From positions 401,217 through 465,216 of the forward strand of contig NZ_JH376799.1 of the NCBI RefSeq assembly GCF_000234095.1: a stretch of DNA of 64,000 nt, written 5' to 3'. The notes below the pieces were generated by a model. That model was not told the origin of the DNA. It worked only from the letters and a program-made list of their open reading frames with translations, and made no database searches. This DNA comes from Centipeda infelix ATCC 43532. Lineage in GTDB: Bacteria; Bacillota; Negativicutes; Selenomonadales; Selenomonadaceae. The position numbers were made by a program, and so were the translations under genes. This document shows positions 54,990-63,869 of this stretch, one piece after another; position 1 is the first letter of the stretch, and each line of letters starts with the position of its first letter.

Positions 54990-55991
54990 CTATTCCAGAT
55001 CATCCGACAGAAGCATCTCATCGGCTTCCATATCGCGTTTCACTTTCTTGCCAACCACACGCGCAAACTCATTGGGAGGTATTCCATCCCCCGGACGTTT
55101 TGCGTCAAGATCTTCCATCGAAAGCACATGCCCCGCAGGAAGATGCTTCGCGGCAACAATGCTCCTTCGCATCTTTACCCGCTGTGCAAGCTCCTCTTCC
55201 GTCACGCTTCTCTCATAAGCCCCCAGCGCCGACGCAACATTTCGACATTCCCGCACCAACTTCTCCATTTGTTCCGGCTCGGTCGCCATCTGATTATCCC
55301 AGCCAATCATGCTGCTGTCGAGGGTAAAATGCTTTTCGATCATCACTGCCCCAAGTGCCGTTGCGGCACACGCAGCTTCACTTCCTATGGTATGATCCGA
55401 ATATCCGACGCTGCATTCTGGGAACTCCTTTTTCAGCATGCGCATATTATTCAGATGAACATGTTCATGCGCCACGGGATACAGTGAAACACAATGAAGA
55501 ATACAAATCTGATGATTGCCTCTGCCCTCAATCGCACGAACAGCCGCCCTGATTTCGTCAAGCACTGCCATTCCCGTAGAGAGTACAATCGGAACCATAC
55601 GCCCTGCAATATACTCCAAGAAAGAAATGTTGTTGATGTCCATGGATGCGATCTTGATATACGGAACGTCACACGCATCAATCAAGAGATCAACCTCACT
55701 GCGGGAATAAGGTGTGGATGCGAAATCAATGCCGCTCTCCCGGCAATAGGAGGACAGTTCCACAAGCGCCTCCGGCAAAAGTGCAAAGCCCTTCACCATG
55801 CGCCGCGCGATCGGGTTCTTTGTGTAATATGTCTTGCTGTAGAGAGAGGTCTCCGTCCATGACTGGAATTTGACCGCATCACAGCCACACGCCTTCGCCG
55901 TATCGATCATTTTTTTTGCGACGTCAACCTTTCCCCTGTGGCTGGAATTCAGCTCAGCCACAATATACGGGCGCGCTTTATCCAAGTACAT
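54990..55991 (-). CDS. NeuB-family nonulosonate synthase with C-terminal SAF domain
   Basis: PEP-dependent synthase of the sialic/pseudaminic/legionaminic acid family, which condenses PEP with the open-chain aldehyde of an N-acetylhexosamine. The 333-residue protein has the TIM barrel (IVAELNSSHRGKVDVAKKMI, DAVKFQSWT, STGMA, VGYSDHTIGSEAA, IEKHFTLD) and the SAF/antifreeze-like domain from about residue 274 (MRRSIVAAKHLPAGHVLSME). Neither NeuA (CMP activation) nor NeuC/PseG-type genes are in the window, so the exact product is open. It overlaps the SDR gene by 14 bases. The LuxC products nearby are aldehydes, raising the possibility of a non-sugar acceptor. Confidence 0.9.
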   Translation of the reverse strand: MYLDKARPYIVAELNSSHRGKVDVAKKMIDTAKACGCDAVKFQSWTETSLYSKTYYTKNPIARRMVKGFALLPEALVELSSYCRESGIDFASTPYSRSEVDLLIDACDVPYIKIASMDINNISFLEYIAGRMVPIVLSTGMAVLDEIRAAVRAIEGRGNHQICILHCVSLYPVAHEHVHLNNMRMLKKEFPECSVGYSDHTIGSEAACAATALGAVMIEKHFTLDSSMIGWDNQMATEPEQMEKLVRECRNVASALGAYERSVTEEELAQRVKMRRSIVAAKHLPAGHVLSMEDLDAKRPGDGIPPNEFARVVGKKVKRDMEADEMLLSDDLE

Positions 55992-56784
55992 TCCACAGGC
56001 CTCCTTCGCTTAAATTCAGTTTCATCGTCACCCCCAATGCTTGAGATTTTCGACCTCCATCAACTACAATATTTTGCCCAGTAACGAACGATGCCATATC
56101 CGATGCCAAGAATAAAATTACGTTTGCAACTTCTTCCGGAGCCCCCTGCCGTTTCAATGGGGTCTCTTGAAGTATTTTCTCCTTGAGCGCATCGCTGCGC
56201 GCGTGCCACATATCCGTATCAATAAACCCGGGAGAAACCGCATTCACCCTAATGCCGTACTTCCCGAGTTCGAGCGCCATCGTCTGTGTTGAAAAAAGCA
56301 CAGCTGCTTTGCTGCTCCCATATGCGAGCCCGCCTTCCACCGCTTCCATCCCGGCAACCGAGGCCACATTGATGATCGCGCCCTCTCTATTTTTCATCAT
56401 ATACCGTGATACAAGCTGAGCCAACTGCACCTGTGACATAAAATTCGTATACATACAATCTTCAATTACCTTGATTGTGGTCATCGAAAATAATTGTTCC
56501 ACGGAGACTCCCGCATTATTGACCAAAACATCAATGCGCTTTTGGCTGTTTCCAATGGTTTTAACTGCTTTTTTGACTGCGTCCGCATCTGTGACATCAA
56601 AATAAAGCAGATGAATTTTCGTTGCATACTTCTCCGATAATGTCTTAATATTTTTTTCAAATTCTTCCGTCTGCCGTCTTGCACAAGCCCAAATGCAGGC
56701 ATGATGTTCGGCAAATTTCTGTACCGTTGCCCATCCAATGCCCCGATTCGCTCCTGTAACGACCGCAACTTTACCGTTCAGCAT
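55978..56784 (-). CDS. Short-chain dehydrogenase/reductase, FabG-like
   Basis: NAD(P)H-dependent reductase of 268 residues resembling 3-oxoacyl-ACP reductases. Cofactor motif TGANRGIGWATV, NNAGVS, and the catalytic Ser-Tyr-Lys set around NVASVAGMEAVEGGLAYGSS with YGSSK. The C-terminus is about 20 residues longer than usual FabG. Next to the FabZ-like gene (overlap of 14 bases) and the ACP genes, so a role in 3-oxoacyl-ACP reduction is likely; action on a sugar keto group is the alternative. Confidence 0.85.
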   Translation of the reverse strand: MLNGKVAVVTGANRGIGWATVQKFAEHHACIWACARRQTEEFEKNIKTLSEKYATKIHLLYFDVTDADAVKKAVKTIGNSQKRIDVLVNNAGVSVEQLFSMTTIKVIEDCMYTNFMSQVQLAQLVSRYMMKNREGAIINVASVAGMEAVEGGLAYGSSKAAVLFSTQTMALELGKYGIRVNAVSPGFIDTDMWHARSDALKEKILQETPLKRQGAPEEVANVILFLASDMASFVTGQNIVVDGGRKSQALGVTMKLNLSEGGLWNVLG

Positions 56785-57262
56785 TTTTCTCCACTCTCTT
56801 CGGTCGATATTTGTAAAATACAGAGGGAATCAAAAGTGTCACTTCTGCCTCACAGGCGAGTTCACCATCCACATACCCTCTAGACACACCTTTTCCGATT
56901 CCTCTCGTATACGATTTTACTTCTGCAACAATATCTAGGCGGTCCCCAGGACGAATTTTTTTAATGAATTTGACTTTACATTCTACACCTTCAATATTGA
57001 TATCCTCGACCCCATCCATCGTATTGAGTGCAATCGTCAGCATTTGACACAGTGCTTCCATCTGAACGGCACCAGGCATAAGAGGCTTCCCTGGATAATG
57101 TATGGGAAAAAACCACTCATTATTGGTCAGGTTTTTATATCCCTTGGCATATTTCCCAGGCACACATTCCGTTACTCGATCAATATAAAGAAACGGATAG
57201 CGGTTCGGCTCGTATTTCTGGAGCTCATCACTATCAAATGATAAAATTTTTTCTTCTGCCAT
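56771..57262 (-). CDS. FabZ-like 3-hydroxyacyl-ACP dehydratase
   Basis: Hot-dog dehydratase of 163 residues. The catalytic His55 (IHYPGKPLMPGAVQ) and Glu69 (QMEALCQM) of FabZ are both kept. The N-terminal motif usually read as HRYPFLL is NRYPFLYIDRV here, with Asn in place of His. The protein is longer at the C-terminus than housekeeping FabZ. Expected to dehydrate 3-hydroxyacyl-ACP, probably on the ACP of this locus. No ketosynthase gene accompanies it. Confidence 0.85.
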   Translation of the reverse strand: MAEEKILSFDSDELQKYEPNRYPFLYIDRVTECVPGKYAKGYKNLTNNEWFFPIHYPGKPLMPGAVQMEALCQMLTIALNTMDGVEDINIEGVECKVKFIKKIRPGDRLDIVAEVKSYTRGIGKGVSRGYVDGELACEAEVTLLIPSVFYKYRPKRVEKNAER

Positions 57263-57284
57263 ATTGGTGTAACCTCGCTCTCAT

Positions 57285-57941
57285 CTATTTCCGAAATACC
57301 CTATGCTCATCATTTCCCTTTGTTACTCTGGCAGGGTTCCCAAGAACAGTACATCCATCCTCCACCGACCGAAAAACCATGGAGCCCATTCCGACGATGA
57401 CGTTATCTCCTAAATTTGTGCGTTCCTTCATCGAGGAATTCAGACCGATAAACGTATTTTCACCGACGGTAGAGCCGCCACCAACCGTTGCCATCGGACA
57501 TACAACGGTATTCCTTTTCAGATGTGCATCATGTCCGACGACTACATGGAATCCCAAAAGACAGTTTTCCTCCATGATGGCATTGGCCGACACGATGGAC
57601 TGTGCATTGACAATACACCCTGGGGCAATCTGCGCCGTAGGTGAAACTATGGCAGAAGGGTCAACAAGGGTTGCCAGCTTATAGCCGCTTTCCTCAATGC
57701 GTTTCAGCAGAGAAGCACGTGCCGCAGGTTCCCCGACGGCAATAACAAATTCAAATTCTTCCGCTGCGATTGTTTCACACGAGGAAAAATGAACGCGCTC
57801 TGTCCCGTAATACGGCGCTTCTTCCTCAAAATCATCAACGAGATAAATGTTAGAATATCTGCAGGATAAAGCATTCACGCGCTCTGCCAAGTCATAGACC
57901 TCGATGGCAGCACCGCTTGCTCCATATATAAATAAAATCAT
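57285..57941 (-). CDS. PglD/NeuD-like sugar acyltransferase
   Basis: A 218-residue transferase with the N-terminal Rossmann-like domain of PglD/NeuD (MILFIYGASGAAIEVYDLAE) that binds the sugar nucleotide and a C-terminal hexapeptide beta-helix (PSAIVSPTAQIAPGCIVNAQ, VVGHDAHLKRNT with the catalytic-type His, and VLGNPARV at the end). Such enzymes N- or O-acetylate amino sugars, commonly in sialic or pseudaminic acid loci. It is the first gene of the locus on the transcribed strand. No convincing promoter was found in the 80 bases upstream. Confidence 0.9.
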   Translation of the reverse strand: MILFIYGASGAAIEVYDLAERVNALSCRYSNIYLVDDFEEEAPYYGTERVHFSSCETIAAEEFEFVIAVGEPAARASLLKRIEESGYKLATLVDPSAIVSPTAQIAPGCIVNAQSIVSANAIMEENCLLGFHVVVGHDAHLKRNTVVCPMATVGGGSTVGENTFIGLNSSMKERTNLGDNVIVGMGSMVFRSVEDGCTVLGNPARVTKGNDEHRVFRK

Positions 57942-58022
57942 CTATGAATCTCTCACAAACCTATAGGACTTGTAGATGTCTGTCCGATCATGCGACAGCC
58001 CCTCGCACAACTCTATATACCA

Positions 58023-58127
58023 TTAGGACAAGCCATTCGTGTATTCGCACAAGAAAGAGCTGCCTCCGCACGAAAACAGCTCGTAAAGCGCTCCATACGG
58101 ACACAGCTCATGATATTCCTCCGCCAT
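58023..58127 (-). CDS. Candidate 34-aa small ORF downstream of fhs
   Basis: A short ORF starting MAEEYHELCPYGALYELFSC, with three cysteines, in the otherwise empty gap 57942-58140. A GAGGAGAG site 7 bases before the ATG is well placed, and it starts 13 bases after the fhs stop. There is no recognisable family and the length allows chance occurrence. A second, Cys-rich ORF of similar length overlaps it in another frame. Confidence 0.35.
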   Translation of the reverse strand: MAEEYHELCPYGALYELFSCGGSSFLCEYTNGLS

Positions 58128-58140
58128 TGGCCCACTCTCC

Positions 58141-59805
58141 TCAGAACAGCCCTGTAATCACGCCGTCCTCGGTGATGTCCATGCCCATCGCCGCAGGTGT
58201 CTTCGGCAATCCCGGCATGGTGAGGACATTCCCCGTGAGGGCGACGACGAAGCCCGCACCGCAGGAGGCACGCAGCTCGCGCACGGTGATGCGGAAACCC
58301 GATGGACGGCCGAGAAGCGCAGGGTTGTCCGAGAACGAATACTGCGTCTTTGCCATGCAGACGGGGGTCTGCGTCATCCCGAGTGCCTCCATCTCCGCAA
58401 GCTGTTTCTTTGCCGCGTCTGTGAAGTCCACGCCGTCCGCACCATAGATTTCTCGGGCGATGGTTTCGATCTTCTCTGCGATACTTGCCTTCTCATCGTA
58501 GACGGGGTGGAAGTCCGCACGTTTACCGAGAGCTTCCGTCACGGTATCTGCAAGAGCAAGACCGCCCGCACCGCCCTTCGCCCAGACCTCGGAGCGCACA
58601 CACTTTGCGCCGAGCCGCGCACAGAGTTCTTCGAGGAGTGCAAGCTCCGCTTCGGTATCCGTTGGGAACACGTTGACGGCGACGACGGCGGGTACACCGA
58701 ACTTGCCAATGTTCTCAATATGTTTTTCGAGGTTTGCCGCGCCTTGCTTAAGCGCATCGAGGTTCTCCGTGCCGAGCTCGTCCTTTCCCGCGCCGCCATT
58801 CATCTTGAGCGCACGCACGGTGGCAACGATGACCGCCGCATCAGGCGCAAGCCCCGCAAGGCGGCACTTGATGTCAAAGAATTTCTCCGCGCCGAGATCT
58901 GCGCCGAAGCCCGCCTCTGTGACAACATAGTCGGCGCAGCGCAGCGCGTACTTCGTTGCCATAACGCTGCTGCACCCGTGCGCGATGTTCGCAAACGGGC
59001 CGCCGTGGATGAATGCGGGCGTGCCGCCGATGGTCTGTACGAGGTTTGGCTTGATCGCGTCCTTAAAGAGGAGGGTCAACGCGCCCGTCGCGCCCAGTTC
59101 GTCCGCATGGACGGGACGGCCGCTGCGCGTCCAGCCGATGAGAATGCGCCCGAGACGGCGTTTCATGTCCGCGAGCCCGTCTGCAAGGCAGAGGATCGCC
59201 ATCATCTCCGATGCGACCGTAATGTCAAAGCCCGACTCGCGCGGTACGCCATGCACGCGCCCGCCAAGGCCCGTAACAACGTGGCGCAGGGCACGGTCGT
59301 TGATGTCGAGGACACGCTTCCACACGATGCGGTTCACATCGAGGTCGAGCGCATTCCCCTGAAAGATATGGTTGTCAATCAGCGCGGCAAGAAGGTTGTG
59401 TGCCGTCGTAATGGCGTGAAAGTCGCCCGTGAAGTGGAGATTGATGTCCTCCATCGGTACAACCTGTGCATAGCCGCCGCCTGCCGCACCACCCTTCATC
59501 CCAAAACAGGGTCCGAGTGACGGCTCACGCAGGGCGACGATGGTCTTCTTCCCCTGAAGGTAGAGCGCATCGGCAAGCCCGACGCTCGTCGTGGTCTTCC
59601 CCTCGCCCGCAGGGGTCGGATTGATCGCCGTGACGAGAATGAGTTTGCCACTTTTCCCCGTTGCACCCGCAAGTGCCTCGGGGATCAGCTTTGCCTTGTA
59701 CCTGCCGTACGGCTCAATGTGTTCCTCGGCGATGCCAAGGCTCTTTGCAATCTCCGCGATCGGGCGCAGCTTTGCTGCGCGTGCGATTTCTACATCCGAT
59801 TTCAT
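58141..59805 (-). CDS. fhs: Formate-tetrahydrofolate ligase
   Basis: ATP-dependent formation of 10-formyl-THF from formate and THF, a C1-metabolism enzyme common in anaerobes. The 554-residue protein has the P-loop [54 protein letters not shown] and [13 protein letters not shown]. Four bases after the folD stop, so co-transcribed with it. Length and motifs are fully typical. Confidence 0.97.
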   Translation of the reverse strand: MKSDVEIARAAKLRPIAEIAKSLGIAEEHIEPYGRYKAKLIPEALAGATGKSGKLILVTAINPTPAGEGKTTTSVGLADALYLQGKKTIVALREPSLGPCFGMKGGAAGGGYAQVVPMEDINLHFTGDFHAITTAHNLLAALIDNHIFQGNALDLDVNRIVWKRVLDINDRALRHVVTGLGGRVHGVPRESGFDITVASEMMAILCLADGLADMKRRLGRILIGWTRSGRPVHADELGATGALTLLFKDAIKPNLVQTIGGTPAFIHGGPFANIAHGCSSVMATKYALRCADYVVTEAGFGADLGAEKFFDIKCRLAGLAPDAAVIVATVRALKMNGGAGKDELGTENLDALKQGAANLEKHIENIGKFGVPAVVAVNVFPTDTEAELALLEELCARLGAKCVRSEVWAKGGAGGLALADTVTEALGKRADFHPVYDEKASIAEKIETIAREIYGADGVDFTDAAKKQLAEMEALGMTQTPVCMAKTQYSFSDNPALLGRPSGFRITVRELRASCGAGFVVALTGNVLTMPGLPKTPAAMGMDITEDGVITGLF

Positions 59806-59809
59806 TGAC

Positions 59810-60676
59810 TTACTCTCCTCCCGCTTCCGTCTGCGCCTTTGCCGCCTGTACGACGTTCTCCATCAGCATGGCGACAGTCAAGAGCCCCACGCCGCCCGGT
59901 ACGGGCGTGATCGCTCCCGCAACCTCGGACACGCTTTCAAAGTCCACATCGCCGACAAGTTTCTTCGGCGCAATGCGGTTGATCCCAACATCAATAACGG
60001 TCGCTCCGGGCTTCACCATATCTGCTGTGACAAAGTGCGGCTGCCCGACCGCAGCAACGAGGATATCCGCCTCACGCGTGATCGCGGCGAGGTTTTCCGT
60101 ACGCGAGTGACAGAGCGTAACGGTCGCGTGCCGCTCGAGGAGCAGCATCGCCATCGGTTTTCCGACGATATTGCTGCGCCCGATGATGACCGCGTGTGCG
60201 CCCTCCATCCGTATCCCCGCATATTCGAGCATGCGGATGCAGCCCGCCGGCGTACATGGGCGCAGCCCAGGCGTACCGAGAAAGAGGTGTCCGACACTCA
60301 CGGGATGGAAGCCATCCACATCCTTGCGCGGATCGATGCGGCTCAGCACCTCCTCCGAACTCTCCGAAAGAGGCTTTGGCAACGGCAGCTGCACGAGAAT
60401 GCCGTGCACTTCCTCATCTGCGTTGAGCTCGTCGATACAGGCAAGCAGTTCCTCCCGCGTAGTCTCAGCGGGCAGAGGGATATGATGGGATCGTATTCCC
60501 AGCTCCGCGCAGGCTTTCTCCTTGTTGCGGACATAGACCTCCGAGGCAGGATCGTTCCCCACGATGATAACGGCAAGGCATGGATGGACGCCGCACTCAC
60601 GCAGCATGAGCGCCCCATGCTGCGCGCTTGCCTTGATGCGCGCGGCAAATTCCTTGCCATACAGTATGCGTGCCAT
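59810..60676 (-). CDS. folD: Methylenetetrahydrofolate dehydrogenase/cyclohydrolase
   Basis: Bifunctional NADP-dependent enzyme converting 5,10-methylene-THF to 10-formyl-THF. The 288-residue protein has the catalytic Lys in YVRNKEKAC, the substrate motif [19 protein letters not shown] and the cofactor-domain [16 protein letters not shown] and [24 protein letters not shown] lies before the ATG. It forms a C1 pair with fhs downstream. Confidence 0.97.
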   Translation of the reverse strand: MARILYGKEFAARIKASAQHGALMLRECGVHPCLAVIIVGNDPASEVYVRNKEKACAELGIRSHHIPLPAETTREELLACIDELNADEEVHGILVQLPLPKPLSESSEEVLSRIDPRKDVDGFHPVSVGHLFLGTPGLRPCTPAGCIRMLEYAGIRMEGAHAVIIGRSNIVGKPMAMLLLERHATVTLCHSRTENLAAITREADILVAAVGQPHFVTADMVKPGATVIDVGINRIAPKKLVGDVDFESVSEVAGAITPVPGGVGLLTVAMLMENVVQAAKAQTEAGGE

Positions 60677-60700
60677 GATGCTCTCCTTTTTTAGTATTCC

Positions 60701-61561
60701 TTACACCAAATAACTGATCCACGTAAAGACAAAAATTGCGATGGAAACAATCCCGTTCCTCATAAAATACATCTGCGTCACGCGTGAGAAATCCGTTGGG
60801 CCCGCAATGCGGTGCTGATAGACAAGCGTTCCTGCCGCGATGCCGACACCGATGTAGTACGGGAATGTGAGGTGCATCATCACGCCGAGCGCGACAAAGA
60901 GGAGAATCGAAAAGACGTGCATCGCACGCGAGATTTGAAATGCACCATGCGCACCGAACGTGACCGCGAGGGAGTGGAGTCCCTGACTGCGGTCAAACTC
61001 CTCATCCTGTGCCCCATACATCGCATCAAATGCGGCGATCCAAAGCGCAACGGCGATGAAGAGGACGACCATCGGCAGCTCGATCTTCCCGCTGATCGCC
61101 ACCCATCCACCCGCAGGTGCCATGCCGATGGCGATGCCGAGGAAGAGATGCACCCAGCCCGTCACGCGCTTCATGTACGGATAGATGAGGAAGGGCACGG
61201 CGGCAAATGGCAGGAGACGGATGCAGACAGGGTTCAGCTGCAAGACGGCAAATACAAGCACAAGGAGGCACACGCCTATAAAGACGAGCGCCTCCTTCTT
61301 TGTCACGCGCCCCTGCACCATCGCACGATAGGCGAGACGGGGCTGCTGTTTGTCGTATTTCAGATCTGCGAGATTGTCGAGAGCGAGTGCGGCGGAACGC
61401 GCCGCCGTGATAGCGAGCACGATCCAGCCAAGGTCGCCGATCGGAGGATTCCCTCCCGACGCAAGCAGGGCTCCCATCAGAGCGAACGGCAGGGAGAACA
61501 CCGTATGGTGAAAGGCGGTATTGTTGATATGCGCCCGCAGACGCTCCATCCACCAGCTCAA
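60701..61561 (-). CDS. UbiA-family prenyltransferase, menaquinone pathway (MqnP-like)
   Basis: Integral-membrane prenyltransferase of 286 residues with about eight hydrophobic segments. The two Asp-rich motifs that hold Mg-prenyl diphosphate are DNLADLKYD (about 62-70) and DAMYGAQDEEFD. Together with the UbiD-type decarboxylase directly upstream it fits the futalosine route to menaquinone, where MqnP prenylates 1,4-dihydroxy-6-naphthoate. The predicted start is TTG at 61561 within a TTGA overlap with the decarboxylase stop, with AAGGAG 11 bases upstream; ATG at 61549 is the alternative. Confidence 0.88.
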   Translation of the reverse strand: MSWWMERLRAHINNTAFHHTVFSLPFALMGALLASGGNPPIGDLGWIVLAITAARSAALALDNLADLKYDKQQPRLAYRAMVQGRVTKKEALVFIGVCLLVLVFAVLQLNPVCIRLLPFAAVPFLIYPYMKRVTGWVHLFLGIAIGMAPAGGWVAISGKIELPMVVLFIAVALWIAAFDAMYGAQDEEFDRSQGLHSLAVTFGAHGAFQISRAMHVFSILLFVALGVMMHLTFPYYIGVGIAAGTLVYQHRIAGPTDFSRVTQMYFMRNGIVSIAIFVFTWISYLV

Positions 61562-63018
61562 TCCAGACCGAACTCCTTCCAGCGTTCATTGACACGCTTC
61601 ACAATGTCCTCCGACATTTCGATCTCATCGGGCCACTCGCGTGTGTGCCCTTCCTCCGGCCACGTCTTCGTCGCGTCGATGCCGAGCTTCGAGCCCCACT
61701 TTGCCATCGGCGAGGAGTGGTCGAGCACGTCCAAAGGCCCCTGTACGATCTCAAGGTCATACTTCGCGTCGATGTTGTTGAAGACGCGCCACCAGACTTC
61801 CTTCATATCCTGCACGTTGACGTGTGCGTCCACGACAATGATCATCTTGACGTTCATCATCTGCCCCATCCCCCAGAGCGCGTGCATAACCTTGCGTGCG
61901 TGCATTGGGAACTGTTTCTTGATGGAAACGACGATGCAGTCGTGGAACACACCCTCAAGCGGCATGTTCACATCGACGACCTCGGGCAGCATCTGCTTCA
62001 AGAGAGGCAGGAAGATACGCTCCGTCGCCTTGGCGAGGAAGCAGTCCTCCATCGGCGGCTTGCCAACCACCGTCGCGGAATAGATCGGGTCCTTCCGATG
62101 GGTGATCGCCGTGATATGAAAGACGGGATAATCGTCTGCGAGCGAGTAGTAGCCTGTGTGATCGCCGAACGGCCCTTCGCGGCGCATCTCGTTCGTATCG
62201 ACGTAGCCCTCAAGGATGATCTCCGCCGTCGCGGGCACTTCGAGGTCGACGGTCACACATTTCACCAGTTCGACCGATTTATGACGCAGGAATCCCGCAA
62301 AGACCATCTCGTCAATGTCGCGCGGGAGCGGTGCCGTCGCTGCATAGGTCACAACGGGATCGGTGCCGATGGCGACCGCCGCCTCGATACGTTCACCGCC
62401 ACGCGCCTTCATGTCGCGGAAGTTCTCCGCACCGTTCTTGTGGATGTGCCAGTGCATCCCCGTCGTACGGCTGTCGTACTTCTGCAGACGGTACATGCCG
62501 ACGTTGCGCTTCCCCGTTGCGGGGTTCTTCGTAAAGACGAGCGGCAGAGTCACGAAAGGACCGCCGTCATCCGGCCAGCATTTCAGTATGGGGATCTCGT
62601 CAAGGTTCGGATTCTCCGTCTCGATGACCTCTTGGCATGGCGCATTCTTCACGTATTTCGGGAAGTTGATCGCCTTGCGCGCCATCGGGATAAGCGTCAT
62701 GAGGTTCATCTTGTTCTGGAGCGAGATGTGTGGGATCTTGAGGAGCTCCGTGAGCTCGTCCGCGACATCGTCGAGTTTCTCCACGCCAAATGCAAGCGCC
62801 ATACGCTCGTAGCTGCCGAACGCGTTCATGAGGACGGGCATCTTCGAACCCTTGACGTTCTCAAAGAGCAGGGCGACGTTCTCCGCCCCCTCGCGCTTTG
62901 AGATGCGATCCGTGATCTCGGTAATCTCGAGCTCGGGGTCGACCTCCGCCGTAATGCGTCGGAGCAGTCCACGCTCCTCAAGTGCGGCGATGTATTCGCG
63001 CAGATCCTTATATGCCAA
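61558..63018 (-). CDS. UbiD-family decarboxylase (menaquinone, MqnL-like)
   Basis: Prenylated-FMN-dependent decarboxylase family, 486 residues. Typical segments are ALAFGVEKLDDVADELTELL, the core VGMYRLQKYDSRTTGMHWHI, REGPFGDHTGYYS with the catalytic-type Arg and Glu, and DHSSPMAKWGSKLGIDATKT at the end. Coupled to the UbiA-type gene. It needs a UbiX flavin prenyltransferase, which is not in the window. Decarboxylation of a menaquinone precursor is inferred from the neighbour. Confidence 0.92.
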   Translation of the reverse strand: MAYKDLREYIAALEERGLLRRITAEVDPELEITEITDRISKREGAENVALLFENVKGSKMPVLMNAFGSYERMALAFGVEKLDDVADELTELLKIPHISLQNKMNLMTLIPMARKAINFPKYVKNAPCQEVIETENPNLDEIPILKCWPDDGGPFVTLPLVFTKNPATGKRNVGMYRLQKYDSRTTGMHWHIHKNGAENFRDMKARGGERIEAAVAIGTDPVVTYAATAPLPRDIDEMVFAGFLRHKSVELVKCVTVDLEVPATAEIILEGYVDTNEMRREGPFGDHTGYYSLADDYPVFHITAITHRKDPIYSATVVGKPPMEDCFLAKATERIFLPLLKQMLPEVVDVNMPLEGVFHDCIVVSIKKQFPMHARKVMHALWGMGQMMNVKMIIVVDAHVNVQDMKEVWWRVFNNIDAKYDLEIVQGPLDVLDHSSPMAKWGSKLGIDATKTWPEEGHTREWPDEIEMSEDIVKRVNERWKEFGLD

Positions 63019-63029
63019 GATGTTCCCTC

Positions 63030-63866
63030 CTATTTTCTGAGTATAAAACGAACAATCAAATAGCCGACACCGTAGAGCGCGATCATCGGCAGTGCGATCA
63101 TCGACTGCGTGAATACGTCGGGTGTCGGCGAGATCACAGCAGCGATGACGAACGAAAGAAAGATGACGATGCGGGCGTATTTTTGCAGGAATGCAGACGT
63201 GATAATGCCCATCTTGCCGAGAATCGTGATGACGAGCGGCAGCTCAAAGACGAAGCCAAACGGCAGCACGAACATGATGACGAACTCGAAGTAACGGTTC
63301 ACAGAAAAGAGTGCCTCAAGTTCCTCGTTGCCGAATCCCTTGAAGAACATGATTGCCGCAGGGAATACGAGGAAGAACGAAAACGCGAGCCCCAGGAAGA
63401 AGAGGATGACCGAGACGGGCACAACAATCCCGAGCACAAGGCGCTCCGCCGGCGTGAGTGCTGGCAGGAAGAACCGCCACACATGGTAGAAGATCACGGG
63501 CAGCGCGAGAAGAAAGCCCACGACAACAGCGATCTTGATGTAGGTAAAGAACGCCTCCGCAGGCTGCATATAGTAGAGTTTTCCGACCGGTACGGTCAGA
63601 TAGTGCATGATGTCGTCGATGAAGTAATAGCCGACACCCGAACCCACTGCAACTGCGAGCAAGCACTTGATAAGGCGCGAACGCAGTTCCGTGAGGTGTG
63701 CGATAAGCGACATATTGCCGTCATCGTCCGCCGCGCCCCCCGCATCCTGCTGTTCAGGCAATGTAGGCGGTGTCACGGGTGGGGCATCCACAAACACAGG
63801 GGCAGGCTGCTCCCCGCCCGCGGCCCCCTGCTGCTCCTGCTCAGGGGATTTTGATTCCTCCGCCAT
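63030..63866 (-). CDS. tatC: Twin-arginine translocase subunit TatC
   Basis: Core of the Tat receptor for folded proteins. The 278-residue protein has six membrane helices, with family motifs SLIAHLTELRSRLIK, the FxxP-type PAEAFFTYIKIAVVVGFLLA, FKGFGNEE and VISPTPDVFTQ. The first 50 residues are an extra Gln/Pro/Ala-rich cytoplasmic extension (EQEQQGAAGGEQPAPV). It sits directly after the tatA-like gene; menaquinone genes follow, which suits export of redox-cofactor proteins. Confidence 0.95.
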   Translation of the reverse strand: MAEESKSPEQEQQGAAGGEQPAPVFVDAPPVTPPTLPEQQDAGGAADDDGNMSLIAHLTELRSRLIKCLLAVAVGSGVGYYFIDDIMHYLTVPVGKLYYMQPAEAFFTYIKIAVVVGFLLALPVIFYHVWRFFLPALTPAERLVLGIVVPVSVILFFLGLAFSFFLVFPAAIMFFKGFGNEELEALFSVNRYFEFVIMFVLPFGFVFELPLVITILGKMGIITSAFLQKYARIVIFLSFVIAAVISPTPDVFTQSMIALPMIALYGVGYLIVRFILRK

Positions 63867-63869
63867 GGG

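Noticed and set aside
48776-55000. Bioluminescence (lux) operon
   Set aside because: LuxC- and LuxE-like genes are present but luxA, luxB and luxD are not; the context is glycan biosynthesis.
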